64,000 nt of DNA, from contig JAHJJX010000019.1 of the NCBI GenBank assembly GCA_018822665.1, forward strand, positions 124,001 through 188,000, written 5' to 3'. The notes beneath the pieces are model-generated. The model had not been told where the DNA came from and ran no database searches. It saw only the letters and a list, made by a program, of their open reading frames with translations. Source of the DNA: a bacterium (GTDB taxonomy: Bacteria; Campylobacterota; Campylobacteria; Campylobacterales; Sulfurimonadaceae). Every line of letters begins with the position of its first letter. Positions within the stretch are counted from its first letter, which is position 1. The translations under genes and the position numbers were made by a program. This document shows positions 24,359-34,092 of the stretch, one piece after another.

Positions 24359-24433
24359 GGCCCCATCGTCTAGCGGTCAGGATCCATGGTTTTCATCCAT
24401 GTTACAGGAGTTCAATTCTCCTTGGGGTCACCA
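24359..24433 (+). tRNA. tRNA-Glu (anticodon TTC)
   Basis: The 75-base gene folds as a cloverleaf: acceptor GGCCCCA pairs with TGGGGTC, anticodon stem CATGG/CCATG with loop TTTTCAT (anticodon TTC), T stem GGAG/CTCC with TTCAATT. The CCA end is encoded. It lies directly upstream of a glutamyl-tRNA synthetase gene. Confidence 0.97.
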
Positions 24434-24521
24434 CTTACTTACACTAAAAATAAAATCAGCAAAAAGAACTTTATTAGCAAAAATCTGTTAAAATTCCAAA
24501 AAATAATATTTAGGATTTTTA

Positions 24522-25820
24522 ATGTTAAGATTTGCACCTAGCCCAACCGGTGATATGCATATAGGCAATTTAAGAGTTGCTCTATTCAACTACATTGTTT
24601 CAAAGCAAAGAAAAGAAGATTTACTTGTTAGAATTGAAGATACTGATAAAGAAAGAAATATTGAAGGCAAAGATCAGGAAATACTTGAAATTTTAGGTCT
24701 TTTTGGTATAGAATATTCTCAGGTTATCTATCAAAGTCAAAATCATCGTTTTCATTCAGCGATGGCATTGCAATTATTACATGATAAAAAAGCGTTTAGC
24801 TGTTTTTGTTCTCCCCAATGGCTTGAAAAAAAAAGAGAAGAGTCAAAAGAAAATAAAATTGCTTATAGATACGATAACGCATGTGAAAATCTGCCTGCAG
24901 AATTAGTAATAGATAATATGAATCCTTTTACTATCAGAATTAAAAAACCAGATGAAACAATAGTTATTCAAGACTACATTAAAGGTAAAGTCAGTTTTGA
25001 GCCTGATGAAGTTGATAGTTTTATAATTATGAGACAAGAAAAAACTCCTACTTACAACTTTGCTTGTGCAGTTGATGATATGCTTGGCGATATCTCTTTG
25101 GTTATTCGAGGAGAAGACCATATGAGTAATACTCCAAAACAGATACTGATTCGAAATTCTCTTGGATATTCTAAAAATATAGAATACGCTCATTTACCTA
25201 TTATTTTGAATGATGAAGGTAAAAAAATGAGCAAAAGAGATGATGCTTCGAGTGTTAAATGGCTTTTAGAAGAGGGTTATTTACCAAGTGCTATCTCCAA
25301 TTATTTAATACTTATAGGAAATAAGCCTCCAAAAGAGATTTTCGATATAAAAGAAGCTGTAGAATGGTTTAGACTGGAAAATATATCCAAGTCCCCTGCT
25401 CGCTTTGATATTGATAAGTTGAAATTTATAAATCGTGAACATTTAAAAAATCTGGATTCTAAAGAGTTGTCAAGATATGTAGGTTTTGCGGACACTGAAA
25501 TCGGTGAACTTGCTAAAGTTTATTTGGAAGAAGCCGGAACAACAAAAGAGCTGAGAGCAAAAATACAAGCTATTTTTGCACAAAAAGCGATTCCTCAAGA
25601 GTTTGAAGAGCAGGCTAAGGTTATGGCTGGAACTATCAAAAATGCACCTTTTTTTGAGGAGTACGAAGGTTTTAAAAATTATATTATGAAAGAATCAGGA
25701 TTAAAGGGTAAAAATTTCTTCAAACCTTTGCGTCTATTACTAACCGGTGCTGAACATGGTCCGGATGTTGCTGAAATTTATAAATATTTGAAAAACTATA
25801 TAGGGGAAATTATAAAATGA
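24522..25820 (+). CDS. gltX: Glutamyl-tRNA synthetase, GltX2-like
   Basis: This 432 aa class I synthetase has the HIGH-type motif [14 protein letters not shown] near the N-terminus and KMSKRDD near residue 235. Campylobacterota have two paralogues: GltX1 for tRNA-Glu and GltX2, which mischarges tRNA-Gln for later amidation by GatCAB. The short length and the start [18 protein letters not shown] fit GltX2. It follows tRNA-Glu and overlaps the next gene by 4 bp. Confidence 0.92.
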   Translation: MLRFAPSPTGDMHIGNLRVALFNYIVSKQRKEDLLVRIEDTDKERNIEGKDQEILEILGLFGIEYSQVIYQSQNHRFHSAMALQLLHDKKAFSCFCSPQWLEKKREESKENKIAYRYDNACENLPAELVIDNMNPFTIRIKKPDETIVIQDYIKGKVSFEPDEVDSFIIMRQEKTPTYNFACAVDDMLGDISLVIRGEDHMSNTPKQILIRNSLGYSKNIEYAHLPIILNDEGKKMSKRDDASSVKWLLEEGYLPSAISNYLILIGNKPPKEIFDIKEAVEWFRLENISKSPARFDIDKLKFINREHLKNLDSKELSRYVGFADTEIGELAKVYLEEAGTTKELRAKIQAIFAQKAIPQEFEEQAKVMAGTIKNAPFFEEYEGFKNYIMKESGLKGKNFFKPLRLLLTGAEHGPDVAEIYKYLKNYIGEIIK

Positions 25821-26101
25821 GTGCTTTAACAGAGATTATTCAAGGTTTGGGGTCCATACTCCTTAGTTTAATAAATATTTACATTTGGGTGATTATCGTT
25901 GCGGCTCTTTTAAGTTTTGTTAATCCAGATCCATATAACCCTATTGTACAGTTTTTACGCAGGATTACACAACCGGCGTATAATTTAGTAAGAAGGTATA
26001 TAAAAACAAATTTCAATGGTTTGGATTTGGCACCTCTTATTATCATTATAGCTTTGCAAATTATGACTGTAATTATTAGTGCCGCATTAAAATCAATTTA
26101 A
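25817..26101 (+). CDS. YggT-family membrane protein
   Basis: This 94 aa protein has two membrane segments with the YggT signature [17 protein letters not shown] between them. The family is linked to envelope or cell-division roles and osmotic response, with no fixed biochemical function. It overlaps gltX by 4 bp (ATGA) and is 6 bp before the lytic transglycosylase. Confidence 0.9.
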   Translation: MSALTEIIQGLGSILLSLINIYIWVIIVAALLSFVNPDPYNPIVQFLRRITQPAYNLVRRYIKTNFNGLDLAPLIIIIALQIMTVIISAALKSI

Positions 26102-26107
26102 AAGTAT

Positions 26108-27727
26108 ATGTTTAAATTCATTTTTTTATTATCTTTTACATTGGCATGTGCAAATGCTGAAATAACCTTGGAAGATATCACTTCCAAGCCACCAAGCCGT
26201 GCTAAAAATTTTATGATTTGGCAATATTTAAATCAAGATATAAGCCCAAAAGAGGCCGATGAAGCATTTTATCAAATTGATGGTGTAAGTGATAATCTTT
26301 TAAATACTTATGCAAAAAAGAGCAATAAAAACGAAATTATAGAGACTCTCACATGCATGAAACAAACAAATTTATTGGAAATTAAAGATAAAGATTGTTT
26401 GGAATTGGCTATAACTCCCTCTAAAACACTCAGTATGACAAAAGAACAAAGAGAGGTTCTTGTTGAAAAAATAGATTCCAAAATAGTTAAAGAATGGCTG
26501 AAAATTCAAAGCGAGCCAAACTCTCTCAAAGCGTATGAGCCCTACTCCGCAAATGCCATATTGACATTATTTAACAGCTCTACGCAGTCTTATAGAAGAG
26601 AAAAATTAAATATATTTTTAGATGATTCTTTTTTGAATAAACTGTCATCTTCTTGGAAAATTTCGCAGTTTATACAAATCATTGTTAACGATGACACATT
26701 AGACAAACTGCAAATTTCACTTTTAAACCTTGATGGAACAAAATTAAATTCTCAAAATAATTTTCTCTTGGCGCTTAATCATCTGAAGCATTCAAGCAAT
26801 AAAGTTGCATTAAAGTATTTTGAATTGTCTCTTAAGAAAGCTACAAATAAAATGGATGTAGACAAAAATAATTTTTGGATGTATAAAACAACAGACGATA
26901 AAAAATATTTAAATCAACTTTTGCTAAGTATGGATATTAATATTTACTCACTTTATGCGTATGAGATAATGAATAAAAAAATTGAAAATTACTTTACTTC
27001 TGTTAAGACGACTGATCAAAAGTCTGAAAAAAATCTAGATGACCCATTTGATTTGATTTATATTTTAGATGAAATCAAATCAACCCCTAAAAGTAAATTA
27101 TTTGATTTAGCCTCAGCATATAATCAAAAAGACATGGTCGCTATACAAACAATAATACTTGAAAAAGCTTATGATTATAAAATACATGGATTTGTCATGC
27201 CTTATGATCAATATTTAAATGATGTGTCTAATGAAGAAAAAGCCTTTATTTATGCAATTATGAAACAAGAAAGTCACCTGATTCCCTCCGCCATATCTCG
27301 TTCATACGCTCTTGGTCTCATGCAGATAATGCCTTTTCTTGTGGACTCAATAAGCAAGAACTATAAAGAGCCTATCCGTACGTATAGCGATATGTTTATA
27401 CCAAAGAATAATCTAAACTACGCTCTGGAACATCTGGCTTGGATGCGAAAATCTTTATACCATCCTCTTTTTATGGCGTATGCCTATAATGGCGGCATGG
27501 GATTTTTCAAAAGACATCTTCTTGATGGCGCATTTAATGAAGGAAAATACGAGCCATTTTTAAGCATGGAACTCATGGCAAATGCTGAAAGCCGAGAATA
27601 TGGTAAAAAAGTTTTAGCGAATTACGTTATGTATAGAAAGATTTTGGGGGAAAGTATTTCTATTGTTCATCTTTTTGATATATTAACGCAACCGAAGAAG
27701 ACTGACCGCTTTCGAGTACAAGGCTAA
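26108..27727 (+). CDS. slt: Soluble-type lytic murein transglycosylase
   Basis: This 539 aa periplasmic enzyme has a signal peptide (MFKFIFLLSFTLACANA), a long helical superhelix domain and a C-terminal SLT domain. Catalytic Glu lies in IMKQESHLIPSAISRSYALGLMQIMP, and AYNGG follows. It cleaves peptidoglycan glycan strands to anhydro-muropeptides. Its 3' end overlaps the convergent lipoprotein gene by 68 bp. Confidence 0.93.
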   Translation: MFKFIFLLSFTLACANAEITLEDITSKPPSRAKNFMIWQYLNQDISPKEADEAFYQIDGVSDNLLNTYAKKSNKNEIIETLTCMKQTNLLEIKDKDCLELAITPSKTLSMTKEQREVLVEKIDSKIVKEWLKIQSEPNSLKAYEPYSANAILTLFNSSTQSYRREKLNIFLDDSFLNKLSSSWKISQFIQIIVNDDTLDKLQISLLNLDGTKLNSQNNFLLALNHLKHSSNKVALKYFELSLKKATNKMDVDKNNFWMYKTTDDKKYLNQLLLSMDINIYSLYAYEIMNKKIENYFTSVKTTDQKSEKNLDDPFDLIYILDEIKSTPKSKLFDLASAYNQKDMVAIQTIILEKAYDYKIHGFVMPYDQYLNDVSNEEKAFIYAIMKQESHLIPSAISRSYALGLMQIMPFLVDSISKNYKEPIRTYSDMFIPKNNLNYALEHLAWMRKSLYHPLFMAYAYNGGMGFFKRHLLDGAFNEGKYEPFLSMELMANAESREYGKKVLANYVMYRKILGESISIVHLFDILTQPKKTDRFRVQG

Positions 27728-28151
27728 GCTTTTTGGATGATTCTTTAAAAGCAACAATATAGTATCTATTCCATTCACTCTCAACAGATGCTAAATGGGA
27801 AAATTTGTTGGCATGTGGAAGCTGTTTTATTTTTATAGGCAGTTTGCCGTTAAGCTTGAGTGCTAACTTAACGTCTTCAAAAGAGTTGGGATCATACATC
27901 TCTTGCTTGTCTTTTAAATATAAATATACAAAAAAATATTCATGCTGATTGTATGCATCAGGGTAAACTTCATTTAAATATATTGCAGAAAAAATCCCGT
28001 TTACTTTTGTACCGTTTTTTATTTTACTGCTTTGTATGCTTGAAGAAGCTAGCTCTTGTTGTATATTCATATTGAATTTTGTAAAGGCATTTTGATGAGA
28101 ACAGCCACTCAAAAGGAAAAGAAAAGTAAAAGTGGCAAAAAAAGATTTCAT
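27660..28151 (-). CDS. Putative lipoprotein, 163 aa
   Basis: A lipoprotein signal peptide (FLFLLSGC) gives an acylated Cys near residue 17. The rest is a beta-rich domain of unknown function. The last 23 codons run antisense through the end of slt, an unusually long convergent overlap. An exact copy of the 13 bp word (27808-27820) encodes LPHAN. The start is followed upstream by a typical AT-rich promoter gap. Confidence 0.8.
   Translation of the reverse strand: MKSFFATFTFLFLLSGCSHQNAFTKFNMNIQQELASSSIQSSKIKNGTKVNGIFSAIYLNEVYPDAYNQHEYFFVYLYLKDKQEMYDPNSFEDVKLALKLNGKLPIKIKQLPHANKFSHLASVESEWNRYYIVAFKESSKKLSLVLESGQSSSVALIYQKDEQ
27808..27820 (+). repeat. Exact 13 bp word inside a lipoprotein gene
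   Basis: Antisense to the 27660-28151 gene, encoding LPHAN. Confidence 0.9.
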
Positions 28152-28258
28152 ATATTTCCCTGATAATTAGCTCAAAGAATTATATCTTTAAAAGCATTAA
28201 ACAACTTTTTAATGACTATTTTGTATAATCACTTAAATTTTAAAATAAAGTACTACAA

Positions 28259-28762
28259 TTGAAAAAAAGATTAGCAGTTGCGTTTACGGGGCCATCAAAT
28301 AGCGGTAAAACTACTATCATATTGAAGGTTGCAAGAAAACTCATCCACGAGCATGGCAGGGAAGTTGCTATTATCAAACATGATCCCAAAGATAAAGCCA
28401 GATTTGATGTTGAGGGAAAGGACAGTTATAAGTTTTCCGACACAGGCGCCGAAGTGATTGTCACCTCCCCTAGCCGAACAACTTATTTTTCTCAAAGAAA
28501 CAAAGATTTGGATGCGATGATAAAACTTTTTGACTCGTTTGATATTTTACTCGTTGAAGGGCTGAAAAACCTACCGCTCCCAAGAATTAGTATATTTAGA
28601 AATTCACTTGACAGTGATTATTTTCCATTTATGAATGCGCTAGCTATTGATGAGAGTATCAATACCGATGATTACAAAATACCAAAAGATATTGATATTT
28701 TAGACCTAAATAATCCAGATGAAGTTATATCTTGGATATTAAAAAATGCAAAGGAAGTTTAA
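28259..28762 (+). CDS. mobB: Molybdopterin-guanine dinucleotide biosynthesis protein B
   Basis: This 167 aa GTPase starts at TTG and carries the P-loop [11 protein letters not shown] (residues 10-20), IIKHDPK, and [13 protein letters not shown] typical of MobB. It assists MobA in attaching GMP to molybdopterin for enzymes such as nitrate or formate oxidoreductases. The stop overlaps the fbp start (TAATG). Confidence 0.92.
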   Translation: MKKRLAVAFTGPSNSGKTTIILKVARKLIHEHGREVAIIKHDPKDKARFDVEGKDSYKFSDTGAEVIVTSPSRTTYFSQRNKDLDAMIKLFDSFDILLVEGLKNLPLPRISIFRNSLDSDYFPFMNALAIDESINTDDYKIPKDIDILDLNNPDEVISWILKNAKEV

Positions 28763-29607
28763 TGAGAGATATATTTGATGCAATTCAAAGAAGTGCGATA
28801 AGAATAAAAGACGCTATTGACGTGAAAGATATAGGGTATTCACAAAAAGAAAATAGTTCTGGTGAAACACAGCTTCAGCTAGATATTCAATGTGACTTGA
28901 TAATAGAAGAAGAGTTGTCAAAAGTGCTTTCAGTTCATACAATTGCCAGTGAAGAAAAAGAGCATGAGATGCATATTCGTGAAAATGGAAAATATTTTAT
29001 TGCCTACGACCCACTTGACGGTTCATCGCTCATTGATGTCAATCTTAGCGTAGGTTCGATTTTTGGTATTTATGAAGAAAAGTGGGGGGCCAAAAACATG
29101 GTAGCTTCATGCTACGTGGTGTACGGACCTAGGGTTGAGATGGTTTTTGCTGAAAATAAAACAAAATTATACTTGCTTCAAGCCGGAGTATTTGAATTTG
29201 TAAAAGAGATTCATTTAAATGAAAAAGGGAAGTTGAACGCTCCGGGCGGTACACAGCAAAACTGGCAACCGTATCACAAAGAACTTGTAGATAGTTTTTT
29301 TGCTGAGGGTTACCGTTTGAGATATTCAGGCGGCATGGTTCCGGACTTGCATCAGATTTTATTAAAAGGCGGAGGACTTTTTAGTTATCCTGCTACCTCA
29401 GATAAGCCTGAGGGCAAACTCCGCAAACTTTTTGAGGTGTTTCCTTTTGCCTTTATCTTTAAAATTGCCGGCGGGGATGCTATTGATGGAGTGAGTGAAG
29501 ATCTTATGAGTCTTTCGCATGATCATATTCATGGAACATCTCCTTGCTTTTTTGGTTCAAAGTATGAAATAGCAAGAGTAAAAGAAGTTTATGCAAGACA
29601 AAGATAA
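28762..29607 (+). CDS. fbp: Fructose-1,6-bisphosphatase, class I
   Basis: This 281 aa enzyme has the metal-binding signature [13 protein letters not shown] near residue 92, and [14 protein letters not shown]. It hydrolyses fructose-1,6-bisphosphate in gluconeogenesis, as required in an autotroph. The start ATG at 28762 shares bases with the mobB stop; an earlier in-frame ATG at 28732 lies inside mobB and is not needed. Confidence 0.95.
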   Translation: MRDIFDAIQRSAIRIKDAIDVKDIGYSQKENSSGETQLQLDIQCDLIIEEELSKVLSVHTIASEEKEHEMHIRENGKYFIAYDPLDGSSLIDVNLSVGSIFGIYEEKWGAKNMVASCYVVYGPRVEMVFAENKTKLYLLQAGVFEFVKEIHLNEKGKLNAPGGTQQNWQPYHKELVDSFFAEGYRLRYSGGMVPDLHQILLKGGGLFSYPATSDKPEGKLRKLFEVFPFAFIFKIAGGDAIDGVSEDLMSLSHDHIHGTSPCFFGSKYEIARVKEVYARQR

Positions 29608-29782
29608 ATTTGAACTTCATCTTGATGAAATGATAATAAAAATACAAATGTGTCAAGTGAAAAAAGATTTGAAAAGCTGTAGTGTTTGTGAACATTATTT
29701 GGATTGTGAGCTTAGAAGCGATTATGTAAAATCAGTTTATAACAGCATGTCCAAAGGTGAGACAGGCGGATTTGAATTTTAA
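29591..29782 (+). CDS. Small cysteine-rich conserved protein
   Basis: This 63 aa protein contains four cysteines ([17 protein letters not shown]) and ends [15 protein letters not shown] recall similar proteins in Campylobacterota, where the tail is strongly conserved. The Cys pattern suggests metal or cluster binding. It overlaps the end of fbp by 17 bp, so it is co-transcribed with fbp and metG. Confidence 0.82.
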   Translation: MQDKDKFELHLDEMIIKIQMCQVKKDLKSCSVCEHYLDCELRSDYVKSVYNSMSKGETGGFEF

Positions 29783-29820
29783 AAGCAAGTAGATATAAAT
29801 AGAAATCAAGGACAAAACAA

Positions 29821-31758
29821 TTGAGTAAATATATTACAACACCAATATACTATGTTAACGGCGAAGCCCATATCGGGCATGCGTATACTACATTTATAGC
29901 AGATACAATGACTCGATATGAAAAGCTAAAAGGTGAAGATGCATATTTTTTAACGGGAACAGATGAGCATGGTCAGAAGATTGAAGAATCGGCTGCAAAA
30001 AATGGTAAACCTACTCAAGAGTTTGCAAACGAGATAAGTGCTTCATTTAAAAATTTGTGGGATGAATTTGAAATTAGCTATGACAAATTTATCAGAACAA
30101 CCGATGAAGACCATAAAAAAGGTGTTCAAAAAGCTTTTGAAGTTATGTATGCTAAAGGTGATATATATAAAGATTTTTATGAGGGGCATTATTGTGTCAG
30201 TTGTGAAACATTTTTTCCTGAAACCCAATTAGTGGACGGTGAATTTTGTCCTGATTGCGGCAGAAGCACGAGCATTGTTAAAGAGGAAAGCTACTTTTTT
30301 AAACTCTCAAAATATGAACCTGCCCTTTTGAAGTATTATACCGATAATCCGGATTTCATTTTACCGCGCTCACGTGCAAATGAAGTTATAAATTTTGTAA
30401 AAGGCGGATTAAGAGATCTCTCAGTCACAAGAACATCTTTCAGCTGGGGCGTAAAAATGCCTGAGTCCATGAATGACGATAAGCATGTTATGTATGTTTG
30501 GCTGGATGCGCTTATGAATTATATTACAGCATTAGGCTACGGAAAAGATGATGCAAATATGCGTTATTGGCCCGCATCCACTCAATTTGTGGGTAAAGAT
30601 ATTCTAAGGTTTCATGCTATTTACTGGCCTGCATTTTTAATGAGCCTTGATTTACCTCTTCCAGAACATATCGGTGCACACGGGTGGTGGACGAGAGATG
30701 GGGAAAAAATGAGCAAATCCAAGGGTAATGTCATCTCTCCAAAACAAGTTGCAGATGCTTATGGCGTTGAAAATTTGAGATATTTTATGCTGAGAGAGGT
30801 CCCTTTTGGTCAAGATGGAGATTTTTCCCAAAGAGCATTTATAGACAGAATCAACTCAGAACTTAGCAATGATTTAGGCAATCTTTTAAATCGTATTATA
30901 GGTATGAGCGGAAAATATTCTGACTTTGAGATAGATAGCGTTGATGTTTTGAAGTACCATACAAAAGAGATTGAAGCGATGAATATTGTTTTAGATTCAC
31001 TTGATTCTTTCATGAAAAACATGCAGACACATAGATATTTGGAAGAACTTTGGAAATTATTTGCAATAGGAAATAAAGCCATTGAAGAACATGCTCCATG
31101 GGTAAAAATGAAAGAAGACAGAAAAGATGAAGCACTTGCAACAGTGGCTTTGGTTGCCAACATACTTGCAAAAGCTGCCGTGATGCTTCATCCTGTAATG
31201 CCACGAACCACGAACACCATAGCGGATGCCCTTCATTTTAAAATAGACCATGATAGCTATAAAGATTTGATTTTAGAAAAAAATCTTTTAGAATTATTTA
31301 ATATTAAAGTAGTGCCGCCTCTTTTTCCTCGTGTTGAAGAGCCTTTAATGCCTGAAGCGCCTAAAGCTATGCCGGATGATAAACCAAACGATCAGATGAA
31401 AGAAGATTTAAAGGCAAAAAGAGAAGATGATAATCTTATAGAGATTGGACAGTTCTTTGAAACATCTTTAAAAGTCGGTATTGTTGTAGAAGCTGAGGAA
31501 GTTCCAAAAAGTAAAAAACTGTTAAAACTTCAAGTTGATATTGGTGAAGATAAACCAAGACAGGTTATAGCCGGAATAAAAGAATTTTATTCTGCCGAGT
31601 CACTTTTAAACACGCAAGTTTGTGTTGTTGCAAATCTTAAACCGGCTAAACTTATGGGAATGCTTTCCGAGGGAATGCTTCTTGCTGCCAAGGACGAAGA
31701 TGGTTTATGTTTAATAAGACCGGAAAAACCTAAAAAAGCGGGCACACCTATTGGATGA
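29821..31758 (+). CDS. metG: Methionyl-tRNA synthetase
   Basis: This 645 aa class I enzyme starts at TTG. It has TTPIYYVNGEAHIGHAY (HIGH region), a CVSCETFF...CPDCGR zinc knuckle near residues 125-147, and GEKMSKSKGN near residue 295. A C-terminal EMAP/Trbp111-type tRNA-binding domain starts about residue 545. Its stop overlaps the start of the MurF-like gene. Confidence 0.96.
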   Translation: MSKYITTPIYYVNGEAHIGHAYTTFIADTMTRYEKLKGEDAYFLTGTDEHGQKIEESAAKNGKPTQEFANEISASFKNLWDEFEISYDKFIRTTDEDHKKGVQKAFEVMYAKGDIYKDFYEGHYCVSCETFFPETQLVDGEFCPDCGRSTSIVKEESYFFKLSKYEPALLKYYTDNPDFILPRSRANEVINFVKGGLRDLSVTRTSFSWGVKMPESMNDDKHVMYVWLDALMNYITALGYGKDDANMRYWPASTQFVGKDILRFHAIYWPAFLMSLDLPLPEHIGAHGWWTRDGEKMSKSKGNVISPKQVADAYGVENLRYFMLREVPFGQDGDFSQRAFIDRINSELSNDLGNLLNRIIGMSGKYSDFEIDSVDVLKYHTKEIEAMNIVLDSLDSFMKNMQTHRYLEELWKLFAIGNKAIEEHAPWVKMKEDRKDEALATVALVANILAKAAVMLHPVMPRTTNTIADALHFKIDHDSYKDLILEKNLLELFNIKVVPPLFPRVEEPLMPEAPKAMPDDKPNDQMKEDLKAKREDDNLIEIGQFFETSLKVGIVVEAEEVPKSKKLLKLQVDIGEDKPRQVIAGIKEFYSAESLLNTQVCVVANLKPAKLMGMLSEGMLLAAKDEDGLCLIRPEKPKKAGTPIG

Positions 31759-32750
31759 GATTAGAAAATATCCTTGCACTTACTCATGGAAAGCTTATAA
31801 ATGAGCCCTTTGTAAATAGTTTTGAAAATATTGTTTTTGAAGTAAAAGCAATTAAGAGGGGGGACCTTTTTATTGCTTTTGATGAAAAAGAGATACAAAC
31901 AGCTGTAATGAATGGAGCGTATGGTGTTATTTTTGACAAACCAACACAAATAAGCGATAATGAAATTGCCTGGATTAAAGTTCAAGACACTGAAGATGCA
32001 TTAAGAAGGCTTTTGCGCTTTCGACTGATAGAAAAAGAGGTTGTTGTTTATGAGTGTAATGAGATTATTTTAAAACTTGCTTTGCAGGTCATTACTGAAG
32101 TGAATTTTATTGTACTTCACGGAAATATAAAATCTATATCCAAGTCTCTTTGGCATGTGGAAAATAATTCCACCCTCCTCTTCTGCCCTACGCTCTGCAA
32201 TAAAGATATTTTTACAAATATTAAAACCCTTCCTAAAACTGCCATAGAACCTATTGCGATAATGGAACAAACTTTATTTGAAACATCCTTTATTTATGAC
32301 AATATTTTTTACGAAAGACAATTGATTTCACCATTTTTCATACCTTATTTAGAAGAACTGCTTCATCTTTATAAAAGTTTGAAAATTAACTACAGACTTA
32401 GAAAATTTACCCCGATAGAGCATTTTGAAGCAGTTTTTACCAATAAGAATTTTGAAATAAAAGAGTTCGGCACCAGCGATAAAGTGCTTATTTTTGAACC
32501 AAACACAAATTTAATCAAAAGTGAAATAACATTTTTGCAAAAACAAGCGAACTGGGCGAAAACAATTTATATCATTCCACATGCCATAGAACATGAAAAA
32601 AATCACAACATATTTACCTATAAAAACGAAAAAGAAATCACCAGTCTACTCAAGCACAATACTTTTCATTTTGCACTTATAGTAGGCGTAGACAAATCCA
32701 TACTCAACAAACCGCTCTCAAACCAAAGACAACTAACCTTGGATTTTTAA
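31755..32750 (+). CDS. MurF N-terminal-domain-like protein without ATPase motif
   Basis: The first 90 residues look like the substrate-binding domain of MurE/MurF ligases (VKAIKRGDLFIAFDEKE, AVMNGAYGVIFDKP). The expected ATP-binding GTNGKT loop is missing; in its place is ITEVNFIVLHGNIKSISKSL. The remaining domain keeps a ligase-like length but no catalytic motif that I can see. It is probably a degenerate or repurposed ligase. Two copies of the 13 bp word family lie inside it (32150 and 32575). Confidence 0.65.
   Translation: MRLENILALTHGKLINEPFVNSFENIVFEVKAIKRGDLFIAFDEKEIQTAVMNGAYGVIFDKPTQISDNEIAWIKVQDTEDALRRLLRFRLIEKEVVVYECNEIILKLALQVITEVNFIVLHGNIKSISKSLWHVENNSTLLFCPTLCNKDIFTNIKTLPKTAIEPIAIMEQTLFETSFIYDNIFYERQLISPFFIPYLEELLHLYKSLKINYRLRKFTPIEHFEAVFTNKNFEIKEFGTSDKVLIFEPNTNLIKSEITFLQKQANWAKTIYIIPHAIEHEKNHNIFTYKNEKEITSLLKHNTFHFALIVGVDKSILNKPLSNQRQLTLDF
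32150..32162 (+). repeat. Exact 13 bp word inside the MurF-like gene
   Basis: Sense to the gene; encodes LWHVEN. A second member, TGGCATGTGGAA, lies at 32575-32586 on the minus strand and encodes IPHAIE. Confidence 0.9.
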
Positions 32751-32920
32751 AACACGGGCACTCTTGATTATACATCACGAAACTCCTCTCTAGATTGTGG
32801 ATATTCTAATCCTATGAAGCTTAAATATTAGTTCCTTTGATTTTTGAGAAACTTATTTAAAAAGCTATAATAAGATTTTAAATTTAATATAGAAACTTCG
32901 TACAGCAGTTAAGGTGTAAT
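32751..32920. other. Intergenic region before the TRAP binding protein
   Basis: This 170 bp gap should hold the promoter of the 32921 gene; TATAATAAG at about 32866 is a likely -10 element. I see no RNA gene or repeat in it. Confidence 0.4.
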
Positions 32921-34054
32921 ATGAACCGTAGAGATTTTTTAACAACAGCTACAACAGCTTCGGCGGCACTAGCCCTAGGTGGGTGTAACGATAGTAACCG
33001 CCAGGCAATAGATTATTCAAAACATCCACATGCCAAGGAAAACGATACCAAAAGAGTGAATGTAAACAGAAATAAAAAAACTATTATCAAGCTTGCTACG
33101 AGCTGGCCCGCACATTTTCCGATAATGGGAACGGGTGTTGAGAATTTTGCACAAAGAGTTCAGGATGTGAGCGGCGGAAGTTTAGAAATAAAACTCTATC
33201 CAAAAAATACTCTCGTTCCTGCATTGGCCGTTTTTGATGCGGCAAGCAGCGGTCAGATAGATGCTTTTCATTCGGGGCCGTATTACTGGAAAGGAAAAAA
33301 CTCTGCCTTTTCACTTTACAGCGGAATTCCTTTTGGTTTTACCGCAGAAGAGATTAACTCTTGGATGCTCTTTGGCGGAGGGATGGAACTTTGGAGAGAA
33401 CAATACGCTATATATAATCTTCACCCATTTATGGGTGGAAACACTAATATTCAGATGGGTGGATGGTTTAGAAAACCTATCACTTCAATCGAAGATATGC
33501 AAGGTCTGAAAATGCGTATTCCAGGTTTAGGCGGTGAAGTTTTTTCAAAAATGGGGGTAAATCCCGTACTCTTACCCGCAGGAGAGATATATACATCTCT
33601 CGAACGCGGTGTTATAGATGCTACAGAATGGGTCGGACCGGCACTGGATATGAAAATGGGTTTTTATAAAGTAGCACCGTATTATTACTCCGGATGGCAC
33701 GAACCGGGTTCTATTTTAGAACTAACCTTTAACAAACAATTTTGGAATAAACTTGCATTTGAACATCAGGCTATTGTTGAAGTTGCATCAAGCGAAATGA
33801 ATGCAAATATGACATACGAATTTCATGCCCAGAATATACAAGCATTACAGAAGCTTAAAGAACTAAACATTACTCTGCTTCACTATCCAAAAGATGTTAT
33901 CGCTGCAGGTAAAAAGGCTTTAAGTGAAGTTTTGCAAGAGCTTAGCGACAAAAATAGCGATTTCAAAAAAGTCTATGCTTCGATTGAGAATCATTTAAAA
34001 CTTTCTAAAGAATGGAGCGATACGAGCCTGAGATACTTTTTAAATGAAAGATAG
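32921..34054 (+). CDS. TRAP-type transporter substrate-binding protein (orphan)
   Basis: This 377 aa protein has a twin-arginine signal (MNRRDFLTTATTASAALALG) ending in a lipobox-like GGC. The DctP domain follows, with LATSWPAHFP, FAQRVQDVSGGSLEIKLYP and PGLGGEVFSKMGVNPVLLPAGEIYTSLERGVIDATEWVG. It binds an organic acid in the periplasm, probably with bound metal as in the TakP type. No DctQ or DctM membrane genes are adjacent. A near copy of the 13 bp word lies at 33025. Confidence 0.88.
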   Translation: MNRRDFLTTATTASAALALGGCNDSNRQAIDYSKHPHAKENDTKRVNVNRNKKTIIKLATSWPAHFPIMGTGVENFAQRVQDVSGGSLEIKLYPKNTLVPALAVFDAASSGQIDAFHSGPYYWKGKNSAFSLYSGIPFGFTAEEINSWMLFGGGMELWREQYAIYNLHPFMGGNTNIQMGGWFRKPITSIEDMQGLKMRIPGLGGEVFSKMGVNPVLLPAGEIYTSLERGVIDATEWVGPALDMKMGFYKVAPYYYSGWHEPGSILELTFNKQFWNKLAFEHQAIVEVASSEMNANMTYEFHAQNIQALQKLKELNITLLHYPKDVIAAGKKALSEVLQELSDKNSDFKKVYASIENHLKLSKEWSDTSLRYFLNER

Positions 34055-34092
34055 TAGAGATTCGCAATAAAAATTACAACACGGGAAATTAT

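Noticed and set aside
26151-26163. TTGGCATGTGcAA in slt as a word copy
   Set aside because: One mismatch at an otherwise invariant position, and the codons form a signal peptide (LACANA); treated as chance.
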